From positions 211,492-275,491 of the forward strand of contig NZ_LECT01000029.1 in NCBI RefSeq assembly GCF_001027925.1: a DNA stretch of 64,000 nucleotides, read 5' to 3'. Below are positions 9,063 through 19,617 of this stretch, one piece after another. Source of the DNA: Rhodopirellula islandica (lineage in GTDB: Bacteria; Planctomycetota; Planctomycetia; Pirellulales; Pirellulaceae). The notes below the pieces were generated by a model. The model was given only the letters and a program-made list of their open reading frames with translations, did no database searches and was not told where the DNA came from. The translations under genes were made by a program, and so were the position numbers. Numbering within the stretch: position 1 is the first letter of the stretch; each line of letters opens with the position of its first letter.

Positions 9063-9998
9063 TCAGAACATCAAAACGGTGATGGAGCTGAGGTCGGAGC
9101 CCTCAAAAAATGGGATGGCGAGTCCAGCGGTTGGGCATGGCAACGCGCGATCAGCAGGACGAGTGAGCAGCAACGCTTCCATGTCCTCGAGCAACACAAC
9201 CCGTTGATGCTCGGCCACCAATCCGAGGATTCCGGTCATCAATGGAATTCGTGTGGCAGGCGGGAGTCGAAAGGCTTGTTCGACTTCCCCATACGCTTGG
9301 CTGGTCAATTCACATTCGTTGCCGTCGACGTTCCAAACTTCGATCGCACGAGCCATCGGGGAGCGTTTGGATTGAATCAGGACGGCGGTGGAAAGGTATT
9401 GGTCGGCGAAGACGGGCAGCCCAACTGCCGAGTTGAGCAAATCCGCGGACGCGCCCGCCGCCCGCAGGAAACCCATGTGGTTGGCGAGGTCGTCTTGCGC
9501 GAGTGCTCGGCTCTGTTCCCAAACGACGCCGGGAAGTCCGTTGCCCTTTTCAAAACGCACAAAGGAACTGACGTTTTGGAATCGCTCGAGTTTGCCGTAG
9601 TAGCCTTCTCGCAGTGCGACTTCATCGTATTTACCGACGGGACGCCAGACTTCGAACACGCCGACTGGATCGGGAAGGGACTCCGTCGGCAATTTCGCGA
9701 ACAAGACAACGACGGACTGAATGACGCCTCCGCAATGAACGGGAATCGCCATCGCTGCGGCTGCCTCCGAGGGTAACAACGATGGTTCTTGCACCACCAC
9801 CGCGTCAGCCTCTTCAAGGCATCGCTTTGCGATCGGCAACGCATTGGCATCGCAATCGGAAGAAAAGTCGCCCGGGGCAATGACATCGCAGACATGAACG
9901 CCTTGCAGATAGCACGGATCGGAAACGGCAAGCGGTGGCAATGAGTGACGCAAAGTGATGGTGGCGTTGGATGGTTCTGAGATCGAGATTGAAGTCAT
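9063..9998 (-). CDS. Protein with two GAF-like domains in the nitrate operon
   Basis: The 311-residue soluble protein appears to contain two tandem GAF-like modules. The first spans about residues 10-160, with AIPVHCGGVIQSVVVLF and VGVFEVWRP. The second spans about 165-311, with GLPVFADQYLSTAVLIQS and GLAIPFFEGSDLSSITVLMF. It also has GLPGVVWEQSRAL, the usual entry segment of GAF domains. No kinase, HTH or cyclase domain is attached. It lies 5 bases upstream of the dmsBC fusion gene and just downstream of the transporter ATPase genes, so a role as a sensor or assembly factor of the nitrate system is possible but unproven. The GAF assignment is from pattern only. Confidence 0.65.
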   Translation of the reverse strand: MTSISISEPSNATITLRHSLPPLAVSDPCYLQGVHVCDVIAPGDFSSDCDANALPIAKRCLEEADAVVVQEPSLLPSEAAAAMAIPVHCGGVIQSVVVLFAKLPTESLPDPVGVFEVWRPVGKYDEVALREGYYGKLERFQNVSSFVRFEKGNGLPGVVWEQSRALAQDDLANHMGFLRAAGASADLLNSAVGLPVFADQYLSTAVLIQSKRSPMARAIEVWNVDGNECELTSQAYGEVEQAFRLPPATRIPLMTGILGLVAEHQRVVLLEDMEALLLTRPADRALPCPTAGLAIPFFEGSDLSSITVLMF

Positions 9999-10010
9999 GT
10001 TGGCAACCCT

Positions 10011-10859
10011 TTAGGTGGCATCGGCGGTTGCGAGTTCTGCTGCTTGGGCCGTCGCACGTTTCTCCGCGTCCGCTTTGAGCTTCTTGTGGTCCTGGTCTTC
10101 CAGGAACTGAATCATCTTGCCGCGAAAGTCGTAGTACTCGGGATGATCGAGCACATCGGCGCGAACCCGAGGGCGGTCGAACGGCAAGCTGAAGATCGCA
10201 CCAACTTTGGCCCGAGGGCCGTTGGTCATCATCACCACGCGATCGCTCATGAAGAGCGCTTCGTCGACATCGTGGGTGACCATCACCGTGGTGACTTTGT
10301 CGCGGATCAAGATCTCGAGAAGGATCTCTTGGAGTTCCATCCGCGTGAGCGAATCCAGCATGCCAAACGGCTCATCGAGCAGCAGCATTTTGGGACGCAG
10401 TGCAAACGCTCTGGCAATCCCAACACGTTGCTGCATGCCTTGGCTGAGGTCCTTGGCTCGCTTGTGAAGGTTGCTGCCCAGCCCGACCAGGTTGAGATAG
10501 TACGATGCCAAGTCACGACGGTCCTTTTTGCTGGCTTGCAGATAGACCTGGTTCACCCCGAGCATCACGTTTTCGAGAGCTGTCATCCAGGGCATCAAAC
10601 ATGGCGACTGGAACACGACGCCGCGATCGGGACCCGGGCCGTCGATTTCGCGTCCGTCAATGGCAACGCCACCGCTGGTGATGGGGTTGAGTCCGGCGAC
10701 CATGGTGAGCACGGTGCTCTTGCCACAACCAGAGTGGCCAAGCAGCGAGACGTACTCTCCTTTTTCAAGGTTGAGATCAAATTCCTCGACAATCACGACG
10801 GGCCCATTGTGGGTGTCGTAAGTTTTGCCGAGACGGAACATTTCAACGTAGCCACGCAT
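10011..10859 (-). CDS. nrtD: Nitrate/nitrite ABC transporter ATP-binding protein
   Basis: The 282-residue ATPase has Walker [11 protein letters not shown]-loop FQSPCLMPW, signature LSQGMQQR and Walker [10 protein letters not shown], followed by the switch histidine in [16 protein letters not shown]. This is the NrtD/TauB/SsuB subfamily. It sits at the inner membrane with the NrtB permease and powers uptake of nitrate delivered by NrtA. It is the second of two ATPases in the operon and lacks the NrtA-like C-terminal domain of cyanobacterial NrtC. The C-terminal 60 residues are rich in lysine and alanine. Which ATPase corresponds to NrtC or NrtD is a labelling choice. Confidence 0.88.
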   Translation of the reverse strand: MRGYVEMFRLGKTYDTHNGPVVIVEEFDLNLEKGEYVSLLGHSGCGKSTVLTMVAGLNPITSGGVAIDGREIDGPGPDRGVVFQSPCLMPWMTALENVMLGVNQVYLQASKKDRRDLASYYLNLVGLGSNLHKRAKDLSQGMQQRVGIARAFALRPKMLLLDEPFGMLDSLTRMELQEILLEILIRDKVTTVMVTHDVDEALFMSDRVVMMTNGPRAKVGAIFSLPFDRPRVRADVLDHPEYYDFRGKMIQFLEDQDHKKLKADAEKRATAQAAELATADAT

Positions 10860-10967
10860 GTTCGGTGCACTGTGTTGGAAGGTGGAAGGTGTTGGGGATT
10901 CACGCGTCTGAAAGACGGGCTGTCAAAACGCGAGGCAGGTTTGCCATCGCGTTCGAAATGGGGACGC

Positions 10968-11915
10968 CTATTGAGGACCTGTGTTGAAGACCGCCCGCGA
11001 GGGACGCGACAAATCAGAGGGCTCAATGTCAGGCAAGTGGAAGGCTTGGGTCGGGTTGGCCGCCAACTCATCGCGACGGGCCTTTTGACGTACTGCGACC
11101 AAGTAGTTCGTGACGGCGTTCCGCAATCCTTTGAACTCATCGTTGTCGTTGAGTTCGGTTTTGTTCCGAGGTCGATCGATGCCCACGGTGAACACGGGAC
11201 CAAGCGAAGCGTTCGGGCCAGGGTTCAACGGCACGATTCGGTCGGCGACCATGATCGCTTCGTCCACATCGTTGGTGATCATCACGCACGTCTGTTTTTC
11301 CTCGCCCCAGATCTTCAGGATCTCGTCACCGAGTTGACCGCGTGTCAGTGCGTCCAATGCGGAGAGCGGTTCGTCGAGCAGCAGAACTTTCGGTTTCAAT
11401 GCCAAGGTCCTTGCCAGACTGGTTCGTTGGCGCATCCCGCCGGACAACTCGTGAGGCCTTCGATGCGCCGCGTGGCTGAGTCCCACCATGTCGATGAATT
11501 TTTCGACGTGTTCGCGTCGTTGTTCTCGCGACCATCCTTTGAAAACGGCGTTGACCGACAAGGCGATGTTCCCTCGGACAGTCAGCCATGGCAGCAGCGA
11601 ATAATTCTGGAACACCATGCCGCGGTCGGGGGATGGGCCCTTGATCGGCTCGTCATCCATCGTGATCGTGCCTTGGTCAGGAGCGATCAATCCGGCCAAC
11701 AACTGCGTGAACGTCGTTTTGCCACTGCCGCTGAAGCCCACCACTGCCAAAAACTCGCCTTCGCGAATGTTGAGGTTGATGTTCTGCAGGACTTCGTTTC
11801 GTGTCACACCACTGCCGTACCCCTTGCAAACGCCACGCATTTGCACGATTGGCTTGGGAGCGGACGAGACGACTCGTCGGTTGGACTTGGGCGTCGTTTC
11901 GAGAACTGTGCTCAT
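10968..11915 (-). CDS. nrtC: Nitrate/nitrite ABC transporter ATP-binding protein
   Basis: The 315-residue ATPase has Walker A GFSGSGKTT, Q-loop FQNYSLLPW, signature LSGGMRQR, Walker B VLLLDEPLSALD and NDVDEAIMVADRIV. The usual switch histidine (THDVDEA) is replaced by asparagine (TNDVDEA), as occurs in some NrtC/NrtD proteins. The ATG at 11915 is used here. A TTG at 11966 that overlaps the permease stop codon (TTGA) would add 17 residues and is a real alternative because neighbouring genes are coupled in this way. It probably forms a heterodimer with the second ATPase to drive NrtB. The C-terminal 40 residues are not part of the ATPase core. Confidence 0.87.
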   Translation of the reverse strand: MSTVLETTPKSNRRVVSSAPKPIVQMRGVCKGYGSGVTRNEVLQNINLNIREGEFLAVVGFSGSGKTTFTQLLAGLIAPDQGTITMDDEPIKGPSPDRGMVFQNYSLLPWLTVRGNIALSVNAVFKGWSREQRREHVEKFIDMVGLSHAAHRRPHELSGGMRQRTSLARTLALKPKVLLLDEPLSALDALTRGQLGDEILKIWGEEKQTCVMITNDVDEAIMVADRIVPLNPGPNASLGPVFTVGIDRPRNKTELNDNDEFKGLRNAVTNYLVAVRQKARRDELAANPTQAFHLPDIEPSDLSRPSRAVFNTGPQ

Positions 11916-11962
11916 GGTTGCACCGCTGGATGAGGAAGGAAGAGAAGCCGTGACATCCACGA

Positions 11963-13078
11963 TCAAACGGGGGAAGGGTTGCCGAAGCTGACCAGGTTGC
12001 GGAAGAAGATCATGATGCGATCCAAGACCAATCCGATCATTCCGATCACGATCACACTGAAGGCGATTCGTGCGTAGGTCAGCTCACTGCCGTTTTGGAA
12101 TTCATCCCAGACGAACTTTCCGAGGCCAGGGTTTTGAGCGAGCATGTCGGCGGCAATCAAAACCATCCAACCCACCCCCAAGCTGATTCGCATGCCAGCG
12201 AACATCAGTGGCAAACTGGCGGGCAAGATGATCTTGGTCAGACGTTGCCACCATGAAAGACGAAGCACGTCAGCGACATTGATGAAATCCTTGTCGACAC
12301 TGGCAACGCCAAGCGTGGTGTTCACCAACGTGGGCCACAGCGAGCACAGGCAGACGGTTGACGCTGAGATCAGAAACGCTTTGTTGAAAAACGTTTCGCC
12401 GCTGGAGTAACCAGCGTAGTACCACATGATGACGATGAACGCCAAAGGCAACCAAGCCAGTGGGCTGACCGGTTTGAAGATTTGAATGAACGGGGTCACC
12501 GCCGCATTGAACCAAGGACTCATCCCGCAAAGAACGCCGACCGGCACGGCAACGATCGTGGCCAAGAAAAAACCGAAGAAGACGGTTTTGACACTGGTCC
12601 AGATCTGGTCGATGAAAGTCGGGGCGCTAGATGGGGTGAAGTTGGCTGCGGCGAGGGCGCGTTTCTTCAACGCGGTTGATTTGTCTTCGAGCAATGTTTG
12701 CGTCTCACCCGATGCGGTGGCTGCTGCAGCGGTGTATGCGTTGGCTTCGGCAACGAGCTGAACGGCTTCGGTCAACTTCTCTTGCTTGGCAGTTTTGTCA
12801 GCGGCACGTTGGTCGTAGTGCATCGCGATCAGTTGTTTGCCCGCCGACCAAGTCGCTTGGGGGCTGGGAAGTTTGGCGCTGTCGGTCACCACCGTGGAGG
12901 CAGCCCCCGCCCACAACATCAAGAACACGCAAACTGCAGCGATGGGTAGCAGAATGAACTTTGCGATCCCGATGCACTGTTCGCGTTTGTCCTCACCTGC
13001 TGCCAAGCGAACAAACGGTTCGAGAATTGGAAGTCCGGCCACATCGCAAAAACGGAGAAGATTGCCACGCCAGTTCAT
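11963..13078 (-). CDS. nrtB: Nitrate/nitrite ABC transporter permease
   Basis: The 371-residue inner-membrane protein belongs to the BPD_transp_1 family (NrtB/SsuC/TauC). The ATPase-docking EAA loop is visible around [31 protein letters not shown], read here as motif positions only, and several membrane segments flank it. Compared with typical NrtB (about 280 residues) there is an insertion of roughly 80 residues after the first membrane helix (about 75-155), rich in alanine, lysine and glutamine, which is probably extracytoplasmic and coiled. The ATG at 13078 was preferred to an upstream TTG. The gene begins 81 bases after nrtA. Confidence 0.88.
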   Translation of the reverse strand: MNWRGNLLRFCDVAGLPILEPFVRLAAGEDKREQCIGIAKFILLPIAAVCVFLMLWAGAASTVVTDSAKLPSPQATWSAGKQLIAMHYDQRAADKTAKQEKLTEAVQLVAEANAYTAAAATASGETQTLLEDKSTALKKRALAAANFTPSSAPTFIDQIWTSVKTVFFGFFLATIVAVPVGVLCGMSPWFNAAVTPFIQIFKPVSPLAWLPLAFIVIMWYYAGYSSGETFFNKAFLISASTVCLCSLWPTLVNTTLGVASVDKDFINVADVLRLSWWQRLTKIILPASLPLMFAGMRISLGVGWMVLIAADMLAQNPGLGKFVWDEFQNGSELTYARIAFSVIVIGMIGLVLDRIMIFFRNLVSFGNPSPV

Positions 13079-13159
13079 CAGGGGATACGTCCAGAAAAGG
13101 TGGGAGATAGAAGACAAGAAGGAACAGGATCCAGGGGCAAACGACCCCGGTGGTCGCGG

Positions 13160-14644
<1,485 letters not shown>

Positions 14645-15446
14645 CGATCCGGTGGCGCGTTGGGGGCGGGGAGCCTGTTGTTCCTGAGTTTGTCCGCTTC
14701 GAGTGGACGAGGACGAATCCGATGAAATGAACGGGGTGCTTTCCGATTCAAGGCAAAAGCCGGAAGGGCAAAAAGGCATGAGGAAAACTATCCGTCGAGA
14801 AGAGAGCTGATAACGGTGTGCAATAAAGTGGCGTCGGTGATGCAGGTTTTACGGTTCGCAACCGTCATGCCACGGACAGGGGTGAGAAATGCGTCTGCGT
14901 TAGCACGGGTGCAGGAGGCGCCTGTGGGTGTGTTTAGAGGTTCCGGGATTTCCTTTCGTGGGCTGCGTCACGCATTGGAAATCTTGTTGATGGTTGGGGA
15001 TGCCAAAATGTTGAGCACCCCAACGGGTGGTGTGCCTCTTGATTGGGCAGTCGATGTGGGGGTGCTGTCGACACCTGCCTGAGAGTCGCATGACAACTCG
15101 GAGAATGTCGATTATTGAACCCTTTGAAAGCATCAGGATTCGGTCGTCCTCGACGAGGCGTCGGCAGCGCTGGTCGGACGCTCGACATCTGGGAGTTTGA
15201 GCGTTGCGCCGATTGAGCATGTCCGACGAGGGTGCATCTTGAGCCACCCGGGCTTTGTGGATGCAGCGTCACTTTGAATGCGCCGATAGCCAAAAAGGAT
15301 CGTTCTGCAGGCCCGGATGTTGGTTCCGAATCATCTCTGAATTCATTGCCGTTCCTTTTTCTCCAGGCGGAAGAATCGAGGACGATCCAGTGCACGATCC
15401 GGATGATCCGAACTTTCAATCAACTCCATGATGGAGATACAACTCA
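14645..15446. other. Divergent intergenic region between the nitrate operon and the porin gene
   Basis: This 800-base stretch separates nrtA (minus) from the porin gene (plus). It holds the sigma-54-like promoter listed separately and a leader of about 200 bases before the nrtA start. Open frames inside it (for example 14816-15082 plus and 14934-15419 minus) have no recognisable domain and look spurious. No matched pair of NtrC-type palindromes, riboswitch or tRNA could be made out. A GGAGA Shine-Dalgarno-like sequence at 15433-15437 serves the porin gene. Confidence 0.5.
14857..14872 (-). promoter_or_regulatory. Sigma-54 (RpoN) -24/-12 promoter of the nitrate assimilation operon
   Basis: Read on the minus strand the site is TGGCATG, four bases, then TTGCG. 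The sigma-54 consensus is TGGCACG-N4-TTGCW: the GG and GC dinucleotides and their spacing are exact, with only two deviations. Transcription would begin near 14845 and run through a leader of about 200 bases into nrtA. Sigma-54 control of nitrate uptake and reduction is well known in proteobacteria, and finding the site directly ahead of such an operon makes chance unlikely. The activator-binding site was not identified. Confidence 0.72.
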
Positions 15447-17090
15447 ATGTCCCAACGCCACTGGAAACGCCGTCTTGTGGGTGCGATCGCGATCGCGTTC
15501 TCAACCGCGGCCCTTACGACTCCCCTTCATGCGCAAGACACTTCCGGTCTCGAGCAGGTGGAAGTCCTGGTCTTTCAACAGGGTTCGGGGGCGCTCACGG
15601 ATCCCGGTCCGTCCCCAACCGCTCCGAACGAATCGCCCGCAGCTTCTTCGATTGTGGAATCGCAGTCGTCGATCGCGGAACCGGTTTTGGACTCGTCTGC
15701 CTACTCGGACGCTGACCTTTCCTACTCAGCGCCCTGCACTTGCTGTGCAAATGGATGCTGCACGAAGAAAAAGAAAGAAGCTGCGATGGCGAAAATGAAA
15801 GGTGCCTACCAAGGCGTCTTCTACGCCAACGACTTCAGCTACCTGGACGATCCTTGCTACGACGGTCCTTCTTTCTTTGGCGATTCACTGAAAGGATTGT
15901 TGGACGGAACGTTGGACGTGGGTGGGGAAGCACGGGTTCGCTACCACAGCGAAAACAACCACCGCGGCTTGGGGATCACCGGCAACGACGACAACTTTTG
16001 GCTGACTCGCTATCGCATGTTCGCCAACTGGCATCTTTCCGAGAACGTCCGGTTCTACGGGGAGTACTTGTACGCTGATTCCGGTGGCGAGACCTTCGCC
16101 AGCCGTCCAATCGAAGAGAACCGCGGGGAAGCCCAGAACCTGTTCCTCGAAGCTCAGCTGACGGACAACTTGTCGGTCCGCGGGGGACGTCAAGAGTTGT
16201 TGATGGGAGCTCAGCGATTGATCTCACCATTGGATTGGGCCAACACCCGTCGCACGTTTGACGGTGTGCGTGCGACCTACGCCAATCAAGATGGTTCTTT
16301 GGAGGCGTTCTACACGAATCCTGTCCGACGGACCGCCGCCTACGATGATCGTTGGGACGCTACCAACACTGACGTGGATTTCTTTGGCGTCTACATGACA
16401 CGGAAAGACACTTGGTTGGGGCAGTGGGAAAACTACTACCTTGGTTTCAACGATGACGCGGGCGATTTTGACTACCACACAATTGGCAGTCGCATCGTGG
16501 GCAAGACGGGTTCCAATTGGCTGTACGAGTACGAAGGCGGCACGCAGTTCGGGACCAACAGTGATGGAACGGACCACAGCGCCGGTTTCTTCACCGGAGG
16601 TCTGGGGCGTCAGGTCGCGATGACGAGCGATTGGAAGCCAACGTTCTGGATGTGGTACGACTACGCTTCGGGCGGTGACGACGATCTTCGCGGTGGCGAT
16701 GGTTTCGATCACATGTTCCCACTGGCTCACAAGTACTTGGGATTCATGGACTTGTTTGGTCGTCGTAACATCCACGACATCAACGCTCAGTTCATCACGC
16801 CCTTCTTTGGTGAGAAGGTCAAGTTGATTCTGTGGTATCACTACTTCATGTTGGACGAGAAAACCACGCCGTTCAACGTGGTGATGAACCCGTCGAATCC
16901 AGGGAACGCAGCGGGCGATCGTGAACTCGGACACGAGATTGATGTGTTGTTCCAAGTCGCATTGAACCCACGCAACAGCGCCTTGATCGGGTACTCACAC
17001 TTCAATTCAGGCAAGTACTACAGCACGACGGCCGGGGTTCAAAACTTGGACGCCGACTTCTTCTACTTCCAGTATCAGACGCGATTCTAA
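15447..17090 (+). CDS. Outer-membrane porin / alginate-export-like beta-barrel protein
   Basis: The 547-residue product has a signal peptide (basic start MSQRHWKRR, hydrophobic core, cleavage near LHAQD), then a low-complexity linker and an unusual cysteine patch CTCCANGCCTKKKK at about residues 97-110. After this comes a long alternating-residue barrel region ending in the aromatic terminal strand FFYFQYQTRF, the usual outer-membrane targeting signal. Segments such as ARVRYHSENNHRG and NVRFYGEYLYAD resemble the alginate export/porin family of planctomycetes. It is divergent from the nitrate operon and could let nitrate enter the periplasm, but nothing in the sequence proves the substrate. 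A strong terminator follows. Confidence 0.78.
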   Translation: MSQRHWKRRLVGAIAIAFSTAALTTPLHAQDTSGLEQVEVLVFQQGSGALTDPGPSPTAPNESPAASSIVESQSSIAEPVLDSSAYSDADLSYSAPCTCCANGCCTKKKKEAAMAKMKGAYQGVFYANDFSYLDDPCYDGPSFFGDSLKGLLDGTLDVGGEARVRYHSENNHRGLGITGNDDNFWLTRYRMFANWHLSENVRFYGEYLYADSGGETFASRPIEENRGEAQNLFLEAQLTDNLSVRGGRQELLMGAQRLISPLDWANTRRTFDGVRATYANQDGSLEAFYTNPVRRTAAYDDRWDATNTDVDFFGVYMTRKDTWLGQWENYYLGFNDDAGDFDYHTIGSRIVGKTGSNWLYEYEGGTQFGTNSDGTDHSAGFFTGGLGRQVAMTSDWKPTFWMWYDYASGGDDDLRGGDGFDHMFPLAHKYLGFMDLFGRRNIHDINAQFITPFFGEKVKLILWYHYFMLDEKTTPFNVVMNPSNPGNAAGDRELGHEIDVLFQVALNPRNSALIGYSHFNSGKYYSTTAGVQNLDADFFYFQYQTRF

Positions 17091-17121
17091 GCCGCGTCTC
17101 TCAAAGCCGAACTACGACTTG

Positions 17122-17157
17122 ATCGCTCGATGTGTCTCACATCGAGCGATTTTTTTT
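17122..17157 (+). terminator. Rho-independent terminator of the porin gene
   Basis: A perfect 13-base-pair stem (ATCGCTCGATGTG paired with CACATCGAGCGAT) encloses a TCT loop and is followed directly by seven T residues. It lies 32 bases after the porin stop codon. It is the clearest intrinsic terminator in the window. Confidence 0.93.
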
Positions 17158-17415
17158 GCCTGTGCGGTTCTCTCGGTTGCGACACGAGCATGGGCTCGAT
17201 GACCTTTCAAACCGACGTGACGGTGCGGTTCAGGAAGATTTTTGCAACCCGCATCAGCCGTTAACGAGAACGTCACACTGGATTGGTACCCTTCGCTCGA
17301 ATTCAAGTTCAAAGCGATGGTCGTTCAGCATTGGATTGCACTCCCGGGGTCAAGGATGAATTTCTTTTGACCAGGAGGCGGCCGTTTCCATTCCTTCCAA
17401 GCCAAGGAAGTTGGT
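17158..17415. other. Intergenic region ahead of the lipid-remodelling genes
   Basis: Between the porin terminator and the metallophosphoesterase gene no further gene or repeat is seen. A phosphate-starvation (Pho) promoter would be expected here on functional grounds, but no tandem Pho-box pattern could be made out by eye. An AAGGAAG Shine-Dalgarno sequence precedes the ATG at 17416. Confidence 0.4.
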
Positions 17416-18312
17416 ATGCAGCGGCCCGCCCCCACGCCGGTTCGGACCCTCTTGGTGAGCGACGTGCACCTGGGATCGAAGCACTCGCGAGCCGAAGAGT
17501 TCCTCGCGTTCCTGCGTGAGTTTCAACCCGACTCACTCTACTTGGTTGGTGACTTCATCGACGGGTGGAAGATCAACACGGGTTGGCATTGGTCGAATGC
17601 ATGCGATGAAATCATTGCCCATCTGATCCGACTCGCACAACAGGGAACTGCGATTCGCTACGTCGCTGGCAATCACGATGCCTTTCTGCGAAACCCAGCG
17701 TTTCGAGCGGGTTGTTTGGCCACCTTGCCCCGGTTTGAAGTCGCAAATGAATTTGTGTTGGAAACGAGTGCTGGATGGAAGTTCTTGATCACGCACGGCG
17801 ACCTCTTTGACTGTGTTGAACTCAACGCTCAGTGGTTGTCCAAGGGGTCGACCGCTTTGTACGACGTTTGTTTGAGTTTGAACCGTTGGTATCACAAAAT
17901 TTGGCAGCACCGAGATTGCAATCCTCACGGTCAGTGTGCGGTTTTAAAGGACCGCGTCAAACGTTGGATTCGCTTTGTGAGTGGCTTCGAAAACAAACTT
18001 CTGCACCACGCCAAAGAACAGGATTGCGACGGAGTGATCTGCGGACACATCCACACGCCCGACATCGTGACCGGCGATTCGATGTGGTACTGCAACACCG
18101 GTGACTGGATCGAGAACTGCACCGGGTTGGTGGAGCGTCACGATGGTCAATTGCATTTGGTCCGCCGCTATGACGAAGACCTGTTTCTTCGCCTTCCCTC
18201 TCAACGCGGGCCCCTTCGCCAAGAAATCCCAGTGAAAAAGGCAACCAGCCTGGACGAACGAGAACTCGTTGCGGCGAGCGCCGGAACGGCATCCCGTGTT
18301 TACGCGGCGTGA
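17416..18312 (+). CDS. plcP: PlcP-like metallophosphoesterase (phospholipase C type, LpxH superfamily)
   Basis: The 298-residue calcineurin-like phosphoesterase has all metal motifs: DVHLG (D16, H18), GDFIDGW (about 45-51), GNHD (85-88), THGDLFD and GHIH, with NTGDWIENCTGLVEHR-like spacing near the end. The superfamily includes LpxH, but close relatives next to btaA and btaB are PlcP, a manganese-dependent phospholipase C that strips phosphate head groups from membrane phospholipids under phosphate starvation. Here btaA begins 3 bases downstream, so PlcP is the preferred reading. The diacylglycerol released would be the BtaA substrate. A UDP-2,3-diacylglucosamine hydrolase role in lipid A synthesis is the alternative. 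Confidence 0.78.
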   Translation: MQRPAPTPVRTLLVSDVHLGSKHSRAEEFLAFLREFQPDSLYLVGDFIDGWKINTGWHWSNACDEIIAHLIRLAQQGTAIRYVAGNHDAFLRNPAFRAGCLATLPRFEVANEFVLETSAGWKFLITHGDLFDCVELNAQWLSKGSTALYDVCLSLNRWYHKIWQHRDCNPHGQCAVLKDRVKRWIRFVSGFENKLLHHAKEQDCDGVICGHIHTPDIVTGDSMWYCNTGDWIENCTGLVERHDGQLHLVRRYDEDLFLRLPSQRGPLRQEIPVKKATSLDERELVAASAGTASRVYAA

Positions 18313-18315
18313 TGC

Positions 18316-19617
18316 GTGACACACAACCAAACTCCAACTCTGATTGAAAGACAACTTCGCATGGTCGCAAATTGGCTTGGCAACAAGTGTTTCAAGGTCG
18401 TTCACCAAAAGAACCTTGTCTACAACACGTGCTGGGAGGACCCTCGCATTGATCGTCAAGCACTTTCGCTGGGGGCCGATGATTCGGTGCTGGTGATCAC
18501 GTCCGCCGGTTGCAATGCTTTGGACTATGCGTTGCAGTCACCCCGTTCGGTGCACGCGGTGGATATGAACCCACTTCAGAACGCATTGCTGGAACTGAAG
18601 TGTGCCGCCATTCGCACACTGAACTACGATGACTTCTTTGATGTCTTTGGACGCGGATTTCATGCCGATTGGCAGTCGCTCTATCACAATCACATTCGCA
18701 GTTCGCTGACCGCGGAAGCACGTGGGATTTGGGACCGACGTCTGGACTTCTTTGATGGAACCTCTCGCCGGAAAAGCTTTTACTTTCGCGGCACCTCGGG
18801 ATTGTTCGCTTGGTTGGTCAATGGCTATTTGAAGCGTCCGGCGGGATTGAAAGAAGCGATCGGCGAATTGCTGCAGGCGGAATCCGTCGATCGTCAACGC
18901 GAGGTCTATCAACAGCGGGATATCAACGGGTTGCTGTGGAGCAAACCACTTCGCTGGGCTCTGCGACGTGACACCACGCTTGCAATGCTGGGTGTGCCAC
19001 GCAGCCAACGCAACCAATTGGACCGATGTTATCCTGGCGGGATTGGTGGCTTTATCCAGGACCGAATCGAAGCCGTTTTCAAAACGTTGCCGCTGCGTGA
19101 CAACTACTTTTGGCGGGTTTACTTGACGGGCAGTTACACACCCGATTGTTGCCCGGAATACCTCAAGGAACAAAACTTCGAACGACTGAAGGGCGGTTTG
19201 GTGGATCGCGTTCACACGCACACCAACACGGTCGAGGGGTTCTTGACCGGGCACGATCAACCGATTTCTCGCTTTGTGTTGCTCGATCACATGGATTGGC
19301 TGTACGACCGTCATCCCGAATTGTTGGTGTCGGAGTGGCAAAGCATTCTGAACCGCGCCACGTCCGACGCGCGAGTGCTATGGCGGAGCGCCGCACTGGC
19401 GGTCGATTTCGTCAACCCTTTGATGTTGCAACATGAAGGCAGCGCCGTTCAGTTGGGTGATCTGCTTCACTATCACGACGAGTTGGCGACCTCGTTGCAT
19501 GCTCGGGACCGTGTTCACACCTATGGCAGTTTCTACATTGCCGATCTGTTTGGTCGACTGTCCGATGACACAGCAGTCACAACGGAAGCAGTCGGGGCAA
19601 CTGGAGTGGCTGCATGA
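18316..19617 (+). CDS. btaA: S-adenosylmethionine:diacylglycerol 3-amino-3-carboxypropyltransferase
   Basis: The 433-residue DUF3419-family protein carries the BtaA signature NTCWEDPRIDRQAL and a SAM-binding loop VLVITSAGCNALDYAL followed by AVDMNPLQNALLELK. BtaA transfers the aminocarboxypropyl group of SAM to diacylglycerol, the first step of the betaine lipid DGTS. The GTG at 18316 is taken as the start because it lies 3 bases after the plcP stop. An ATG at 18361 would remove 15 residues. Its stop overlaps the btaB start as ATGA. It probably works at the inner face of the membrane. Confidence 0.88.
   Translation: MTHNQTPTLIERQLRMVANWLGNKCFKVVHQKNLVYNTCWEDPRIDRQALSLGADDSVLVITSAGCNALDYALQSPRSVHAVDMNPLQNALLELKCAAIRTLNYDDFFDVFGRGFHADWQSLYHNHIRSSLTAEARGIWDRRLDFFDGTSRRKSFYFRGTSGLFAWLVNGYLKRPAGLKEAIGELLQAESVDRQREVYQQRDINGLLWSKPLRWALRRDTTLAMLGVPRSQRNQLDRCYPGGIGGFIQDRIEAVFKTLPLRDNYFWRVYLTGSYTPDCCPEYLKEQNFERLKGGLVDRVHTHTNTVEGFLTGHDQPISRFVLLDHMDWLYDRHPELLVSEWQSILNRATSDARVLWRSAALAVDFVNPLMLQHEGSAVQLGDLLHYHDELATSLHARDRVHTYGSFYIADLFGRLSDDTAVTTEAVGATGVAA

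Noticed and set aside
10044..11933. Plus-strand open frame of 629 codons antisense to both nrt ATPase genes
   Set aside because: It has no recognisable domain, it mirrors two genes with complete ATPase motifs, and it spans their intergenic gap. High-GC codon bias explains it.
14645..14845. ANTAR/NasR-type leader hairpins in the nrtA leader
   Set aside because: No pair of hexaloop hairpins followed by a terminator could be found by eye.
14887..14922. Possible NtrC-like palindrome upstream of the sigma-54 promoter (GCAC next to GGTGCA)
   Set aside because: The spacing and half-sites do not fit the TGCAC-N5-GGTGCA consensus well enough and no second site was seen.
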